Origin: Anaerolineaceae bacterium
GTDB lineage: Bacteria; Chloroflexota; Anaerolineae; Aggregatilineales; Phototrophicaceae
Length of the DNA: 64,000 bases
NCBI GenBank assembly: GCA_020634135.1
Contig: JACKCG010000002.1
Coordinates: 620,001 to 684,000, forward strand
Direction: 5' to 3'
The notes under the pieces were generated by a model. It ran no database searches, was not told the origin of the DNA, and saw only the letters and a program-made list of their open reading frames with translations. Shown one piece after another: positions 1 through 8,420 of the stretch (positions are counted from its first letter, which is position 1; each line of letters begins with the position of its first letter). A program made the translations under genes and the position numbers.

Positions 1-530
1 TTATGAAGTACGGCACCCGTCCTGTCGGGGAACGCTAATCTGCAGAGCGTGGGTGCGTCATAGCCGGCAGGCGCATACACGATAAGCTGACCCTTTAGCC
101 AGCCCGAATCGTGGGTGCAGGCCGCATCATCATAATATGTCTGGTCGTTATCCAAAAAATAACTGCCGCTGAAGTCTACATACCCATTAGGAACATGTCC
201 CGTCGGAAAGGCCATGCAGCCCCCGGAAGGATAGCTCACACCGCCGCCGCTGTAGACGACCTTCGGGAATTCGGGCAGGGGGGGCAGCACACTCTGCGGG
301 TCGGCCCAATCGGGGAAGAAGTTATCCGGGTTGCTCCAGCCGCCGTTGTTTTCCCAGTTAGCAAGGTACCAACCAACGATCCAATGCCACTCGGTGGGGC
401 AGCCATCGCCGTTTTCACGCCACATCGAGCCACCTTCAAAGCAGGCATTATCATCCGAAGCGTCCTGGGCGGTAATGACCAGCGGCATAAGGAGGATACC
501 GATTAGTAGAAGAAGTGTAAGTTTCCGCAT
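1..530 (-). CDS. Secreted Trp/Cys-rich protein, 3' end cut by window edge
   Basis: The reading frame starts with ATG at 530 and stays open to base 1, giving 176 residues without a stop, so the C-terminus lies outside the window. The first 20 or so residues form a signal peptide: MRKL, then a Leu/Ile-rich core, then ITA before QDAS, a signal peptidase I type site with no lipobox Cys. The mature part is rich in Trp, Gly, Asn and Tyr and has several Cys (NACF, GGC, AACT), which suggests a small disulfide-stabilised extracellular domain. I do not recognise the family. Downstream of the groEL terminator nothing links it to the chaperone operon. Confidence 0.7.
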   Translation of the reverse strand, partial: MRKLTLLLLIGILLMPLVITAQDASDDNACFEGGSMWRENGDGCPTEWHWIVGWYLANWENNGGWSNPDNFFPDWADPQSVLPPLPEFPKVVYSGGGVSYPSGGCMAFPTGHVPNGYVDFSGSYFLDNDQTYYDDAACTHDSGWLKGQLIVYAPAGYDAPTLCRLAFPDRTGAVLH

Positions 531-693
531 GATTTGATCTGCTCCAAAACGTCAATTCGATGCTTGAATCATAATTGTGATTTCATTCACGGAGCGTTAA
601 GAATCTTATTGTTGCAAATTTCTATCCAATTCATACCCAAATATAACCAAATGGGCTGCAAAGGTGTCCATTGCGGTATCACCAGAGGAGAAT

Positions 694-723
694 CAAAAGG
701 CGGGGGTTGCCCTCCGCCTTTTT
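694..723 (-). terminator. Intrinsic terminator after groEL
   Basis: The arms AAAAGGCGG and CCGCCTTTT enclose a short loop. Read on the minus strand, the stem sits 26 nt past the groEL stop and ends in a T-rich run. The arms begin and end with A/T runs, so it could stop transcription in either direction. Confidence 0.8.
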
Positions 724-748
724 GTGTTCCTGGTAAACCGTTTCCGGT

Positions 749-2389
749 TTAGTACATACCACCCATATCAGGTGCGCCAGCGGGCATCGGTTTTTCCGGC
801 TCCGGCACGTCAGTGATGAGGGCTTCGGTAGTCAGGATCATGGCGGCGATTGAGGCCGCATTTTCCACCGCGCCGCGCGTCACTTTGGCAGGGTCGGGGA
901 TACCGGCTTCGATCATGTCGCCATATTCATTGGTCATGACGTTATAGCCGATGCGCGGGTTCTTCTTGCTCTTCTGCATCCGGCGCACTTCCTGGATAAT
1001 CACCGCGCCGTCCATCCCGGCATTCGCCGCGATCTTCCGCATCGGGACTTCCAGCGCCTTGCGCATGATCTGGACGCCGGTGTTCTCATCGTCGTTGCCC
1101 AGCTTCACGCTGTCCAGGGCGGCCACCGCGTTAATCAGTGCCACACCGCCACCGGGGACGATGCCTTCTTCAACGGCGGCACGGGTCGCGCTCAGGGCGT
1201 CTTCCACCCGGTGTTTCTTCTCTTTCAGTTCGGTTTCGGTGGCCGCGCCGACGCGGATCACCGCCACACCGCCGGAGAGTTTCGCCAGCCGTTCCTGGAG
1301 CTTTTCGCGGTCATAATCGCTGGTGCTGATTTCGATCTCGCGGCGGATTTCATCAATCCGGGCCTTGATAGCAGCATCATCGCCTTCACCGTCAATCACG
1401 GTGGTGTCTTCTTTGGTGCTGACGACTTTGCGGGCGCGGCCCAGGTCGTCCAGTACGACGCTTTCGAGCTTGCGTCCGGTTTCTTCGCTGATGACCTCGC
1501 CGCCGGTCAGGATGGCGATGTCGCGCAGCATGGCCTTGCGGCGATCACCGAAGCCAGGGGCCTTGACGGCCAGGACATTCAGCATCCCGCGCAGCTTGTT
1601 CAGCACCAGGGTCGCCAGGGCTTCGCCGTCAATGTCTTCGGCAATAATCACCAGTTCGCGCTTGCCGATCTGGAGCAGTTTTTCCAGCACGGGCACGATG
1701 TCCTGGGCGGCGCTGATTTTCTTGTCATAGATCAGGATGTAGGCATCCTCAATCGCGGATTCCATCGCGTCAGTGTTGGTGATGAAGTAGGCGCTGATGT
1801 AGCCACGATCAAACTGCATACCTTCGACATATTCGGTTTCGAATTCCAGGCCACGGCTTTCTTCAACCGTCACCACACCATCACGGCCAACTTTGTCCAT
1901 GACTTCCGCGATCAGGTTGCCGATTTCGGCGTCCTGGGCGGAAACACTGGCAACGTTGGCGATTTCTTCGCGGGTTTCTACCGGCTGTGCCTGGGCGAGG
2001 ATGCTGGCGGCCACTGCATTCGTGGCGGCTTCGATCCCACGCTTGAGCAGCATCGGGTTGGCCCCGGCGGCGACGTTCTTCAGGCCTTCGTTGACGATAG
2101 CCTGCGCCAGCACAGTGGCGGTGGTGGTGCCGTCGCCGGCGATATCGTTGGTCTTGGTGGCGGCTTCCTTCAGAAGCTGCGCGCCCATGTTTTCATACGG
2201 GTCTTCCAGTTCGATTTCCTTCGCCACCGTCACACCGTCATGGGTGATGGTGGGGGCGCCGAATTTCTTATCGAGCGCCACATTGCGCCCCTTCGGGCCA
2301 AGGGTCGTGCTAACGGCGTCGGCCAGTTTGTCCACGCCGGTTTTCAGGCTGCGACGAGCCGCTTCATTAAAAACAAGTTGTTTAGCCAT
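749..2389 (-). CDS. groL: Chaperonin GroEL (Hsp60)
   Basis: GroEL forms the double-ring ATP-dependent folding chamber in the cytoplasm and works with the GroES lid encoded just upstream. The 546-residue length is normal. Visible landmarks are the N-terminal LGPKGRNV segment, the ATP-site GDGTTTATVLAQ, the equatorial VEEGIVPGGGVAL, and a short C-terminal tail ending in GGMY. The start at 2389 follows groES by 70 nt, so the two are co-transcribed. Heat-shock control through HrcA is implied by the CIRCE element upstream of groES. A terminator follows. Only one groEL copy is visible in this window. Confidence 0.98.
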   Translation of the reverse strand: MAKQLVFNEAARRSLKTGVDKLADAVSTTLGPKGRNVALDKKFGAPTITHDGVTVAKEIELEDPYENMGAQLLKEAATKTNDIAGDGTTTATVLAQAIVNEGLKNVAAGANPMLLKRGIEAATNAVAASILAQAQPVETREEIANVASVSAQDAEIGNLIAEVMDKVGRDGVVTVEESRGLEFETEYVEGMQFDRGYISAYFITNTDAMESAIEDAYILIYDKKISAAQDIVPVLEKLLQIGKRELVIIAEDIDGEALATLVLNKLRGMLNVLAVKAPGFGDRRKAMLRDIAILTGGEVISEETGRKLESVVLDDLGRARKVVSTKEDTTVIDGEGDDAAIKARIDEIRREIEISTSDYDREKLQERLAKLSGGVAVIRVGAATETELKEKKHRVEDALSATRAAVEEGIVPGGGVALINAVAALDSVKLGNDDENTGVQIMRKALEVPMRKIAANAGMDGAVIIQEVRRMQKSKKNPRIGYNVMTNEYGDMIEAGIPDPAKVTRGAVENAASIAAMILTTEALITDVPEPEKPMPAGAPDMGGMY

Positions 2390-2459
2390 TGGATTCTGCC
2401 TCCAAGCAGGTTTGTGTGCTGTTTACGATGCGTAAAAAAATCCTGTCGGTTGCCAGTTG

Positions 2460-2756
2460 TTAGCTAACAATCGCCAGGACGTCGCTTTCCTTCATGATGA
2501 GCAGTTTTTTGCCATCCAGCTTGATTTCGGTGCCGGCGTATTTGGCAAACAGGACGCGATCCCCAACCTTGAGATCCATTGGGATACGTTCGCCATCTTC
2601 GTCGCGGCGGCCTTCACCAACGGCCAGCACGTGGCCCTGCTGTGGTTTTTCTTTGGCGGTTTCCGGCAGAACAAGTTGACCACCCGCGAAGGTATCTTCC
2701 TGTTCAACGGCTTCGATAATGACGCGATCCCCTAGCGGGCGCAAATTGATAGACAT
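2460..2756 (-). CDS. groS: Co-chaperonin GroES (Hsp10)
   Basis: The 98-residue protein is the heptameric lid of GroEL. It has the typical N-terminus LRPLGDRVI, a mobile-loop region (TFAGGQLVLPETAKEKPQ) and the C-terminal LIMKESDVLAI segment. An AGGAAGG ribosome binding site precedes the ATG at 2756. It is the first gene of a two-gene operon whose 5' region carries a near-consensus promoter and a perfect CIRCE operator. Confidence 0.98.
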   Translation of the reverse strand: MSINLRPLGDRVIIEAVEQEDTFAGGQLVLPETAKEKPQQGHVLAVGEGRRDEDGERIPMDLKVGDRVLFAKYAGTEIKLDGKKLLIMKESDVLAIVS

Positions 2757-2827
2757 TGGACTAGCCTTCCTCTCGTTTTGATCTGTAAGTATTCGACAGA
2801 CGAAAAGCGCTTGTGCTTAGACAGTTT

Positions 2828-2854
2828 TTAGCACTCACAGGTTGAGAGTGCTAA
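2828..2854 (-). promoter_or_regulatory. CIRCE operator (HrcA site)
   Basis: TTAGCACTC, 9 nt, then GAGTGCTAA: a perfect match to the CIRCE inverted repeat. It lies between the promoter and the groES start, where HrcA repressor binds in many Gram-positive and related bacteria. No hrcA gene is in the window. Confidence 0.97.
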
Positions 2855-2866
2855 TTTACTCTAGGC

Positions 2867-2895
2867 AGTGTAGCAAAAACAGGGGGGTGAGTCAA
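2867..2895 (-). promoter_or_regulatory. groESL promoter
   Basis: On the minus strand TTGACT (2890-2895) and TACACT (2867-2872) are separated by exactly 17 nt. The expected transcription start falls a few bases upstream of the CIRCE element, so HrcA would block initiation or early elongation. Confidence 0.85.
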
Positions 2896-2909
2896 GAATC
2901 GGTGATTTT

Positions 2910-2936
2910 TCTAGCAAACTTCTTATGGAGTGCTAA
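2910..2936. promoter_or_regulatory. CIRCE half-site with degenerate partner
   Basis: A complete right half GAGTGCTAA (2928-2936) lies just upstream of the groESL promoter. The left half is poor: CTAGCAAAC with an 8-nt spacer matches TTAGCACTC at 6 of 9 positions. It may be a decayed second CIRCE, or chance. Confidence 0.35.
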
Positions 2937-2943
2937 GTGGCAT

Positions 2944-3015
2944 AAAAATCCCTCATCTGAAGTCCCATACTCTCAAGGGTCAATCTTTAAGAAGAAGGGA
3001 TTATCAGATGAGGGA
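2944..3015 (-). terminator. Terminator after tRNA-Pro
   Basis: A perfect 12-bp inverted repeat (TCCCTCATCTGA at 2949-2960 and TCAGATGAGGGA at 3004-3015) encloses a 43-nt loop. On the minus strand it begins 6 nt after the tRNA 3' end and is followed directly by TTTTTA, as in an intrinsic terminator with an unusually long loop. Confidence 0.75.
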
Positions 3016-3021
3016 CACAGG

Positions 3022-3096
3022 TCGGGGCGCCCGGATTTGAACCGGGGGCCTCGCGCTCCCAAAGCGCGCGCGCTAACCGGACTGCGCTACGCCCCG
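3022..3096 (-). tRNA. tRNA-Pro (anticodon UGG)
   Basis: The 75-nt minus-strand gene folds into a cloverleaf: acceptor CGGGGCG paired with CGCCCCG plus discriminator A, anticodon stem CGCGC/GCGCG around TTTGGGA (anticodon TGG), and a T arm with GGTTCAAATCC. CCA is not encoded. A minus-strand TATACT box (3109-3114) lies about 13 nt upstream. The terminator hairpin follows 6 nt downstream, so this is a single-gene unit. Confidence 0.97.
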
Positions 3097-3502
3097 ATAT
3101 GGATGGCTAGTATAGCAGCAAGCGGGCGGTACGAAAAGGCTGAAAGTCGGGGCGGGCAGCGACATCTGCTGCTGCCATGAAAATACATTGAAGGTAAGTC
3201 GTGTGAAAATTCAGAACTACATGCCCCACTTGAACCTGCGACTGATTAACAAAGGGTCTACTGAGCTTATTGCAGTCTAAAGCTAATACACCAGCAGGGT
3301 TAAGGTGGCGGGTTGATGGCGTAGGGGTGGCCCAGTGTTGTTGCCTGATGACGGCGGGCGGGGACATTGCCCCCTGACAATGCCGCGATATGTTCATCTT
3401 GCTGAACTACTCCCTTATCGGTACAGAATAGATGTTTTAAGTATCAAGTTTTCTGCACTATAATTTAATTATTGACCAATGCCATGCGCGAGGAACCGAT
3501 CA
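3097..3502. other. Intergenic region between tRNA-Pro and SMI1 gene
   Basis: I find no convincing gene in these 406 bases. The left end holds the tRNA promoter. On the plus strand a TATAAT box at 3459-3464 could drive the downstream SMI1/KNR4 gene, but no good -35 box is visible. Confidence 0.5.
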
Positions 3503-4474
3503 ATGGTGAATCACGACTGGAAACCCTTTCTTGACCGGTGGAGCAAAGCCATCCTGCAATCGGAAAATCTTGAATATTTCAAGCTGCCGAAAGCGGCGAT
3601 TCAATCCGGCTGGTTGGGTTATCCCTGCGCGGAAGAAGCGCAAATCGTCGCTGTTGAGACACGCCTGGGTAAAACGCTGCCACCTTCCTATCGGACATTC
3701 CTGAAACTTACCAACGGCTGGCGGGCGACAGGCAACTTTATCAGAGACATCTGGCCGGTTGATAGGATCGACTGGCTCGCCAAGCTCAACCCGGATCAAA
3801 TTGTGACCGATAACTATATGGAAATGGATGATCCCCCCTGGATGGATCACGGCAGCTATCGCCTGTCGGAAGTCGAACGGTTCAGTCAGATTGCCGGAAC
3901 CCTTCAAATCAGCGACTGGGGCGACGAGGAATTATTTTTACTGAACCCGGAAGCAGTGGGCACAGATGGTGAATGGGAAGCCTGGTTCATGGCAGGCTGG
4001 ATTCCTGGAGCTTATCGCTTCCCCTCATTCTGGGATATGCTGCAACATGAGTATCATACGTTGCTGAACAAACAGGTTCATGACAATAAACGTGCGAAGA
4101 CCGATGATGAGATCAGCGCCAGGCTGCCTCATCTATTACAGGAACTGCGCACCAGAGCGGCTATGTATCCCCAGGCAAACGACCCGTCAGGAGCAGTCTA
4201 CGGTGATGGGGTGCGGGCTGGCTATGCGGAGGCCCAACAGCGTATTCAGCAACTGCAAGAGGCCAACCTTCAACCTATAGAACTCCGTATGGAACTGCTC
4301 CGGCTCGCTGACGAATTCGAGCAGCACAACCGCGAGTTCCCAACCGGGGTTGGCAATCTGGCAAGTATGTTGTTCGACACACATAAGATGACCGACAAAA
4401 TACGTGACGGTGGTAAGGCAGAAGGCTACCGGCAAGCCGCCAGCACGATTCGCTGGTTTCTGGGCGAAACCTAA
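3503..4474 (+). CDS. SMI1/KNR4 (SUKH) family protein
   Basis: Residues about 30-190 carry SMI1/KNR4 features: a first helix with VETRLGKTLPPSYRTFLKLTNG, later GTLQISDWGDEELFLL, and a Trp-rich FMAGWIPGAYRFPSFWDML segment. SUKH proteins often act as immunity proteins to contact-dependent toxins, or as scaffold proteins. The last 130 residues form a charged helical tail (repeated AQQRIQQLQ, MELLRLADEFEQ) that is not part of the domain. I chose ATG 3503 because AGGA lies 8 nt upstream; an in-frame ATG at 3479 lacks this. No toxin gene is next to it, so an immunity role is unproven. Confidence 0.75.
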   Translation: MVNHDWKPFLDRWSKAILQSENLEYFKLPKAAIQSGWLGYPCAEEAQIVAVETRLGKTLPPSYRTFLKLTNGWRATGNFIRDIWPVDRIDWLAKLNPDQIVTDNYMEMDDPPWMDHGSYRLSEVERFSQIAGTLQISDWGDEELFLLNPEAVGTDGEWEAWFMAGWIPGAYRFPSFWDMLQHEYHTLLNKQVHDNKRAKTDDEISARLPHLLQELRTRAAMYPQANDPSGAVYGDGVRAGYAEAQQRIQQLQEANLQPIELRMELLRLADEFEQHNREFPTGVGNLASMLFDTHKMTDKIRDGGKAEGYRQAASTIRWFLGET

Positions 4475-4943
4475 GCTCGACCTTATACGAAATAACAGAT
4501 GATTTACTTTTCGTCTACGGGAGACACTAAAATTGGCTCAAGCCTTTCAAATATCAGGACCAAAACCCGATATTGGGAAACTCCATACGGGAAGGAAATT
4601 CCTTCTGTAAACACACTTTAATGCGAGAATCAAAATGTACAGAGTCGAACTTAGTGTTATGCTGCCTTGTCGTCACCGATGAATAGTTTCAAGCGGCATA
4701 AAGAAATGCTGCGAGCGATAGCCGAGTAGCTGACCTTCTTACTTTACGGATATGGCCCGTGATTTGATAGCACGCGAATGAACTGCCGGTCTGTGCCTTT
4801 TGTTTAGCCAGATTTTTGCATCTAATGAGATTCGTTTTTTACACTTTTCCCTAAAATTCATTGGCATAAATGTTACATTGCGTGTATCATCGTTACAAAA
4901 GTTTCGTTGTTTCAGTTCAGCAAAGGGCTGGAGATTTATCTGC
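4475..4943. other. Intergenic region upstream of response regulator
   Basis: I see no coding frame or RNA gene in most of these 469 bases. The region is AT-richer than its surroundings. The only regulatory signal I can support is the promoter-like pair at 4861-4890. Confidence 0.5.
4861..4890 (+). promoter_or_regulatory. Likely promoter of the 4944 regulator/kinase operon
   Basis: TTGGCA (4861-4866) and TATCAT (4885-4890) are separated by 18 nt, leaving a leader of roughly 45 nt before the response regulator ATG. Confidence 0.5.
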
Positions 4944-5696
4944 ATGAACAAGATTAAGTTGTTGCTGGTGGAGGACGATACCAACATTAGCAAGCTCATT
5001 AGCGACTTTCTCACTTCTCAGGGGTATGAGGTGACTGCCGTGACCGACGGCCCCGACGCACTCGAGCATATCAGGGATAGAGGGTTGCCGCACCTGGCGC
5101 TGATTGACCTGACACTGCCCACCATGCACGGTTTTGATCTGAGCGGCAAACTTAAGGCTATGGCCGATGTCCCGATCATTTTCGTGACTTCAACCAGCGA
5201 AACCGACATTGTGGTGCAGGGTCTGCGCCGCTACGCCGAGGACTTTATAGTCAAGCCGTTTGAACTACGGGAAATGGAAGCCCGTATCCAGGCGGTGTTG
5301 TCACGGATGCCCAGCCTCGACTATGCCAGTGAGCCGGTTATCAATGTGGATGAGCATCTTCAGGTGGATTTTGCTCATAATCGAGTCAATGTCGGCAGTC
5401 TTGTTTTCAACCTCACACCTACCGAATCCATCTTGCTGCATGTCCTGCTGCGCAACGCGGGGCGCGTGGTCGAAAACCGCCTGCTCATTGCCCGCGTCTG
5501 GCCGGCAGAAGACGTGTATGAAGATACGTTGCGCGTCCACATGCACCGTCTGCGCCGCAAGTTAGAGGCCGATTCACACCATCCTCATTATATCCGTACT
5601 GAACGGGGCATCGGGTATATGTTTACCGTTCGTCCCCAGAATATTCACTTACCGGCTGATGACAAGGTAGATGGTAAAACAAAAGGCGACTCCTAA
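4944..5696 (+). CDS. OmpR/PhoB-family response regulator
   Basis: This 250-residue DNA-binding regulator has a receiver domain (VEDDTN acidic pair, phospho-acceptor Asp in LIDLTLP, the usual switch Thr in FVTSTSE, Lys in IVKPFE) followed by a winged-helix domain (TPTESILLHVLLRNAGRVV, DTLRVHMHRLRRKLE, RTERGIGYMF). I chose ATG 4944, with GGAG 10 nt upstream, over the longer frame from 4800, whose extra residues do not fit the family. The last 26 nt overlap the sensor kinase gene, which marks a translationally coupled pair. Its target is not visible from the sequence. Confidence 0.93.
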   Translation: MNKIKLLLVEDDTNISKLISDFLTSQGYEVTAVTDGPDALEHIRDRGLPHLALIDLTLPTMHGFDLSGKLKAMADVPIIFVTSTSETDIVVQGLRRYAEDFIVKPFELREMEARIQAVLSRMPSLDYASEPVINVDEHLQVDFAHNRVNVGSLVFNLTPTESILLHVLLRNAGRVVENRLLIARVWPAEDVYEDTLRVHMHRLRRKLEADSHHPHYIRTERGIGYMFTVRPQNIHLPADDKVDGKTKGDS

Positions 5697-7785
5697 ACCA
5701 TTTGGGCAGGACATGTGCTGCTCTGCCACACAGATTTCCATGCTCCATCATTACCTGACAGAAGCTGCGAGCACGGTCAATGCCGGTTGGGCGTCTATCG
5801 CGATATGGCAGCCTTCGTCGCACACGCTCACGCCCATCGTTATGTTAGATACCGTTTCGGCTTCCGCTGGACAGCTTGCTTATCTCGACGACCTCGTAGC
5901 CCAGCAATTTGCATCCACGCCTACCCTGCCACCTCGCCTACTTCTGGATTCGCCGGTTGTACAACCGCTTGGCTTTGCCGCCGGGCTGCTGCTGTTTGTG
6001 CCGAGTGAGGACGACATGGTGGGAGTGGTCACTCTGTTGGGGCAGGAAGCTTCGGCTTTCACTGAGGCGGCCATAGCAGGACTGTCGCCACTGGCGACTC
6101 TTCTGGAAATTTCGATAGAAAACGCCTTGTTGAAAAACAGGATCGCCACTGCTCAGGCGATTCAGGCGGTTGCCCAGGCCGTTACCCGGAACCCGAGTTC
6201 GCAGGATTTGCTGGATGCACTTCGGGAGTGGTTATTCGGGCCACAAGTGACCCTGGCGGCACTGCTCCTGTATGGGCAGGACAATGATTTTGATTATGTC
6301 GAAACGCAAGGCACCTGGTCGCGGCGCTATGGAAGTGGGATTGCCAGGGGAATCAAATTCTACCTCCAGAATTATCAGGAACTCTTGCAGCAGCTTAATC
6401 AGGATGGCATCGTTACCTTCTGCGGCATAAGACCGCTGCGGGATCATTTCGACCCGTTTGTGCGCGGCTTTTTCCGGTTAGAAAGTGTTCATTCTGTGGC
6501 GTTGGTGGCGCTCCATACTGCCGGGCGCCGGTTTGGCCTGCTGGTTCTGGGCAGCAGAGAACGCCGGGGCTTTGACCAGCGTGAACTCAACAGCTACCGG
6601 ACAGTCAGCGAATTTCTGGCACTCAATACCCTCACCTGGGCACTCCAGCATGAAAACGATATTGAATCCCGTGCTCGCCGTTCCTTGCTGGATTCAGTAG
6701 CCGACGGGGTGTTGATGGTGATGCCCAGCCACAGGGAACACTACGTGCTGATCGTCAATAAACCCTTTAACAGTCTGTTTAACCTGGGCGACCTCAACGC
6801 TGAAGGAATGCCGCTGGCTGAACTGCTGGGTAAAATGCGGATTCCTAACACGATACGTGAAGACCTGCGTGACCAGTGGCGCGCAATTTCACACCGTGAT
6901 ATTGGTGTCTATACCGGCGAGTTTGACATGACTCATGAGGGCACATTAGCGACTATTCAGTGGTACAGTGCGCCGGTTTATCATGAAAAGGCTGTTTTCG
7001 GACGCATCTTCACGTTTCATGATGTCTCACCCGAACGCGCTGCGTCACGCCTGCGGGCGAACTTTGTCTCGCGGGTTTCTCATGAACTGCGGACACCCCT
7101 TACATCTATCCAGGGTTTTGCTGATTTCATTCTGCAAGCCAGCGGCGACCAGCTTCCTGATGTCGCCCGTGAATATACGGAAATCATCCTGAGCAGCGCC
7201 CGCCACCTGAACATGATGTTCTCGGAAATCATTGACCTGGCCCGCGCCGATGTTGGCGAAATGAAGTTGAATTTTTCCGCCGTTCACATCCCGGATGTCG
7301 TGATTGATGTCGTCGCCCTTTTGGAGATGCAGTACAAAGCACGTAACCAACAGGTACTGATGGAACTCGATGATGATTCGCCGCCAGTTCAGGCGGATAT
7401 GCCGCGCATCCGCCAGGTACTGACCAATCTGTTGACGAATGCTATCAAATACTCGCCGCCAGAAACGCAAATTAAGGTGATTACCCATATCGTGGAAACC
7501 GCCGACGATCTCCCCCCGGATGCGCCGTCAGAGGTGGTCATTCCGGCGATTCTCGTTACAGTTACCGATCAGGGGCCGGGGTTTGCCGCCGATGAGGCTG
7601 AGAAGTTATTCACACCGTTCTATCGTACAGCAGCGGCACGTGCCAGCCGCACTGAGGGGACCGGTTTAGGGCTGGCTGTATCGCGCAGTATCATTGAAAG
7701 GCATCGGGGTTGTATTTGGGCCGAGTCCCGGCGGCGCGGGCGGCGGGGCAGTCGCTTCCACTTCACTTTGCCAATTTCCGAATAA
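5671..7785 (+). CDS. GAF/PAS sensor histidine kinase
   Basis: The 704-residue protein is the partner of the preceding response regulator, whose gene it overlaps by 26 nt. It has no membrane segment, so it should sense a cytoplasmic signal. In order: two GAF-like regions (about 20-160 and 170-320), a PAS-like segment (about 335-450, GEFDMTHEGTLATIQW), HisKA with phospho-acceptor His471 in RVSHELRTPLTS, and HATPase_c with N-box LTNLLTNAIKYSP, DQGPGFA and GTGLGLAVSRSI. The GAF ligand cannot be inferred. A later ATG at 5713 would avoid the overlap, but would remove only 14 residues. Confidence 0.92.
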   Translation: MVKQKATPKPFGQDMCCSATQISMLHHYLTEAASTVNAGWASIAIWQPSSHTLTPIVMLDTVSASAGQLAYLDDLVAQQFASTPTLPPRLLLDSPVVQPLGFAAGLLLFVPSEDDMVGVVTLLGQEASAFTEAAIAGLSPLATLLEISIENALLKNRIATAQAIQAVAQAVTRNPSSQDLLDALREWLFGPQVTLAALLLYGQDNDFDYVETQGTWSRRYGSGIARGIKFYLQNYQELLQQLNQDGIVTFCGIRPLRDHFDPFVRGFFRLESVHSVALVALHTAGRRFGLLVLGSRERRGFDQRELNSYRTVSEFLALNTLTWALQHENDIESRARRSLLDSVADGVLMVMPSHREHYVLIVNKPFNSLFNLGDLNAEGMPLAELLGKMRIPNTIREDLRDQWRAISHRDIGVYTGEFDMTHEGTLATIQWYSAPVYHEKAVFGRIFTFHDVSPERAASRLRANFVSRVSHELRTPLTSIQGFADFILQASGDQLPDVAREYTEIILSSARHLNMMFSEIIDLARADVGEMKLNFSAVHIPDVVIDVVALLEMQYKARNQQVLMELDDDSPPVQADMPRIRQVLTNLLTNAIKYSPPETQIKVITHIVETADDLPPDAPSEVVIPAILVTVTDQGPGFAADEAEKLFTPFYRTAAARASRTEGTGLGLAVSRSIIERHRGCIWAESRRRGRRGSRFHFTLPISE

Positions 7786-7802
7786 GAGCGAATGCTGTGA
7801 CC

Positions 7803-8285
7803 CTAATCCGAGTCGGGCTTACCCATGAAGCGGTTCAGCCAGTAGTTAATCTCGTCTTCGGACTGGTGTATGCTTTCGGCTTCACCAGGATCATCATCGT
7901 CCGCTGATCTAACAGGGGCTTGCAGCAGCGCCGTGAAGTCAGCAGCAGAAAGTGTTTTCATCCGGCGCTGTTGACCGGCGGCTTGTACCCGGTTATCGGA
8001 TGAAACCACCGTCCAGTTGGCCGGGTCCGGGGCGCTGCGGATCCGCCCCATGATGAGACGGTCAGCGTCACTGCGGTGCGAGGCGAACACGACTTCCACC
8101 ATTCCGGTGGACATGCGCGACTTCCCCCCTGGCAGGCCGGAATCAAACACAACAACACAGCGCTTGCCGGTGCGGGCGGCGAATCCAGCCAGTTTCTGTA
8201 CCAGTTTGGCTTCATCGTTGGGATCATCCAGCGCAATGTCCGGCAGCTTTCCGATCACGTTGTGACCGTCTATCAGGTACGGCAT
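7803..8285 (-). CDS. NYN-domain (YacP/Rae1-like) putative ribonuclease
   Basis: The N-terminus MPYLIDGHNVIG has the conserved first Asp and DGHN motif of the NYN/PIN-like fold. It is followed by VVVFDSG and by the acidic SDADRLIMGRI and VVSSDNRVQ segments, which would complete the metal-binding site. B. subtilis Rae1, of this family, cleaves mRNA in the ribosomal A site, and a similar role is possible. The C-terminal 45 residues are acidic (RSADDDDPGEAES). ATG 8285 starts the conserved strand; an in-frame ATG at 8303 would add six residues. The gene is convergent with the sensor kinase, 17 nt away. Confidence 0.8.
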   Translation of the reverse strand: MPYLIDGHNVIGKLPDIALDDPNDEAKLVQKLAGFAARTGKRCVVVFDSGLPGGKSRMSTGMVEVVFASHRSDADRLIMGRIRSAPDPANWTVVSSDNRVQAAGQQRRMKTLSAADFTALLQAPVRSADDDDPGEAESIHQSEDEINYWLNRFMGKPDSD

Positions 8286-8420
8286 TGATCCTCTTGGTCT
8301 CATCCCTTACTTTACCCGAACTATAACACAGATTGACGGCATCATTCAGGTTGTATGGCGCTGGCTTGTGGTAAACTTCTTACGCTTTGTTCCGTATGAT
8401 GAGGAGAATCTGCGCTGCTT

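Noticed and set aside
111..506. 131-residue plus-strand frame opposite the left-edge protein
   Set aside because: The minus-strand frame has a signal peptide and balanced composition; the plus-strand one shows no such features.
1211..2467. 418-residue plus-strand open frame opposite groEL
   Set aside because: It is a shadow of the GroEL reading frame: no ribosome site, no family likeness, and long antisense frames are common in GC-rich coding DNA.
3107..3397. 96-residue minus-strand frame upstream of tRNA-Pro
   Set aside because: It overlaps the tRNA promoter, and has neither a ribosome site nor a recognisable domain.
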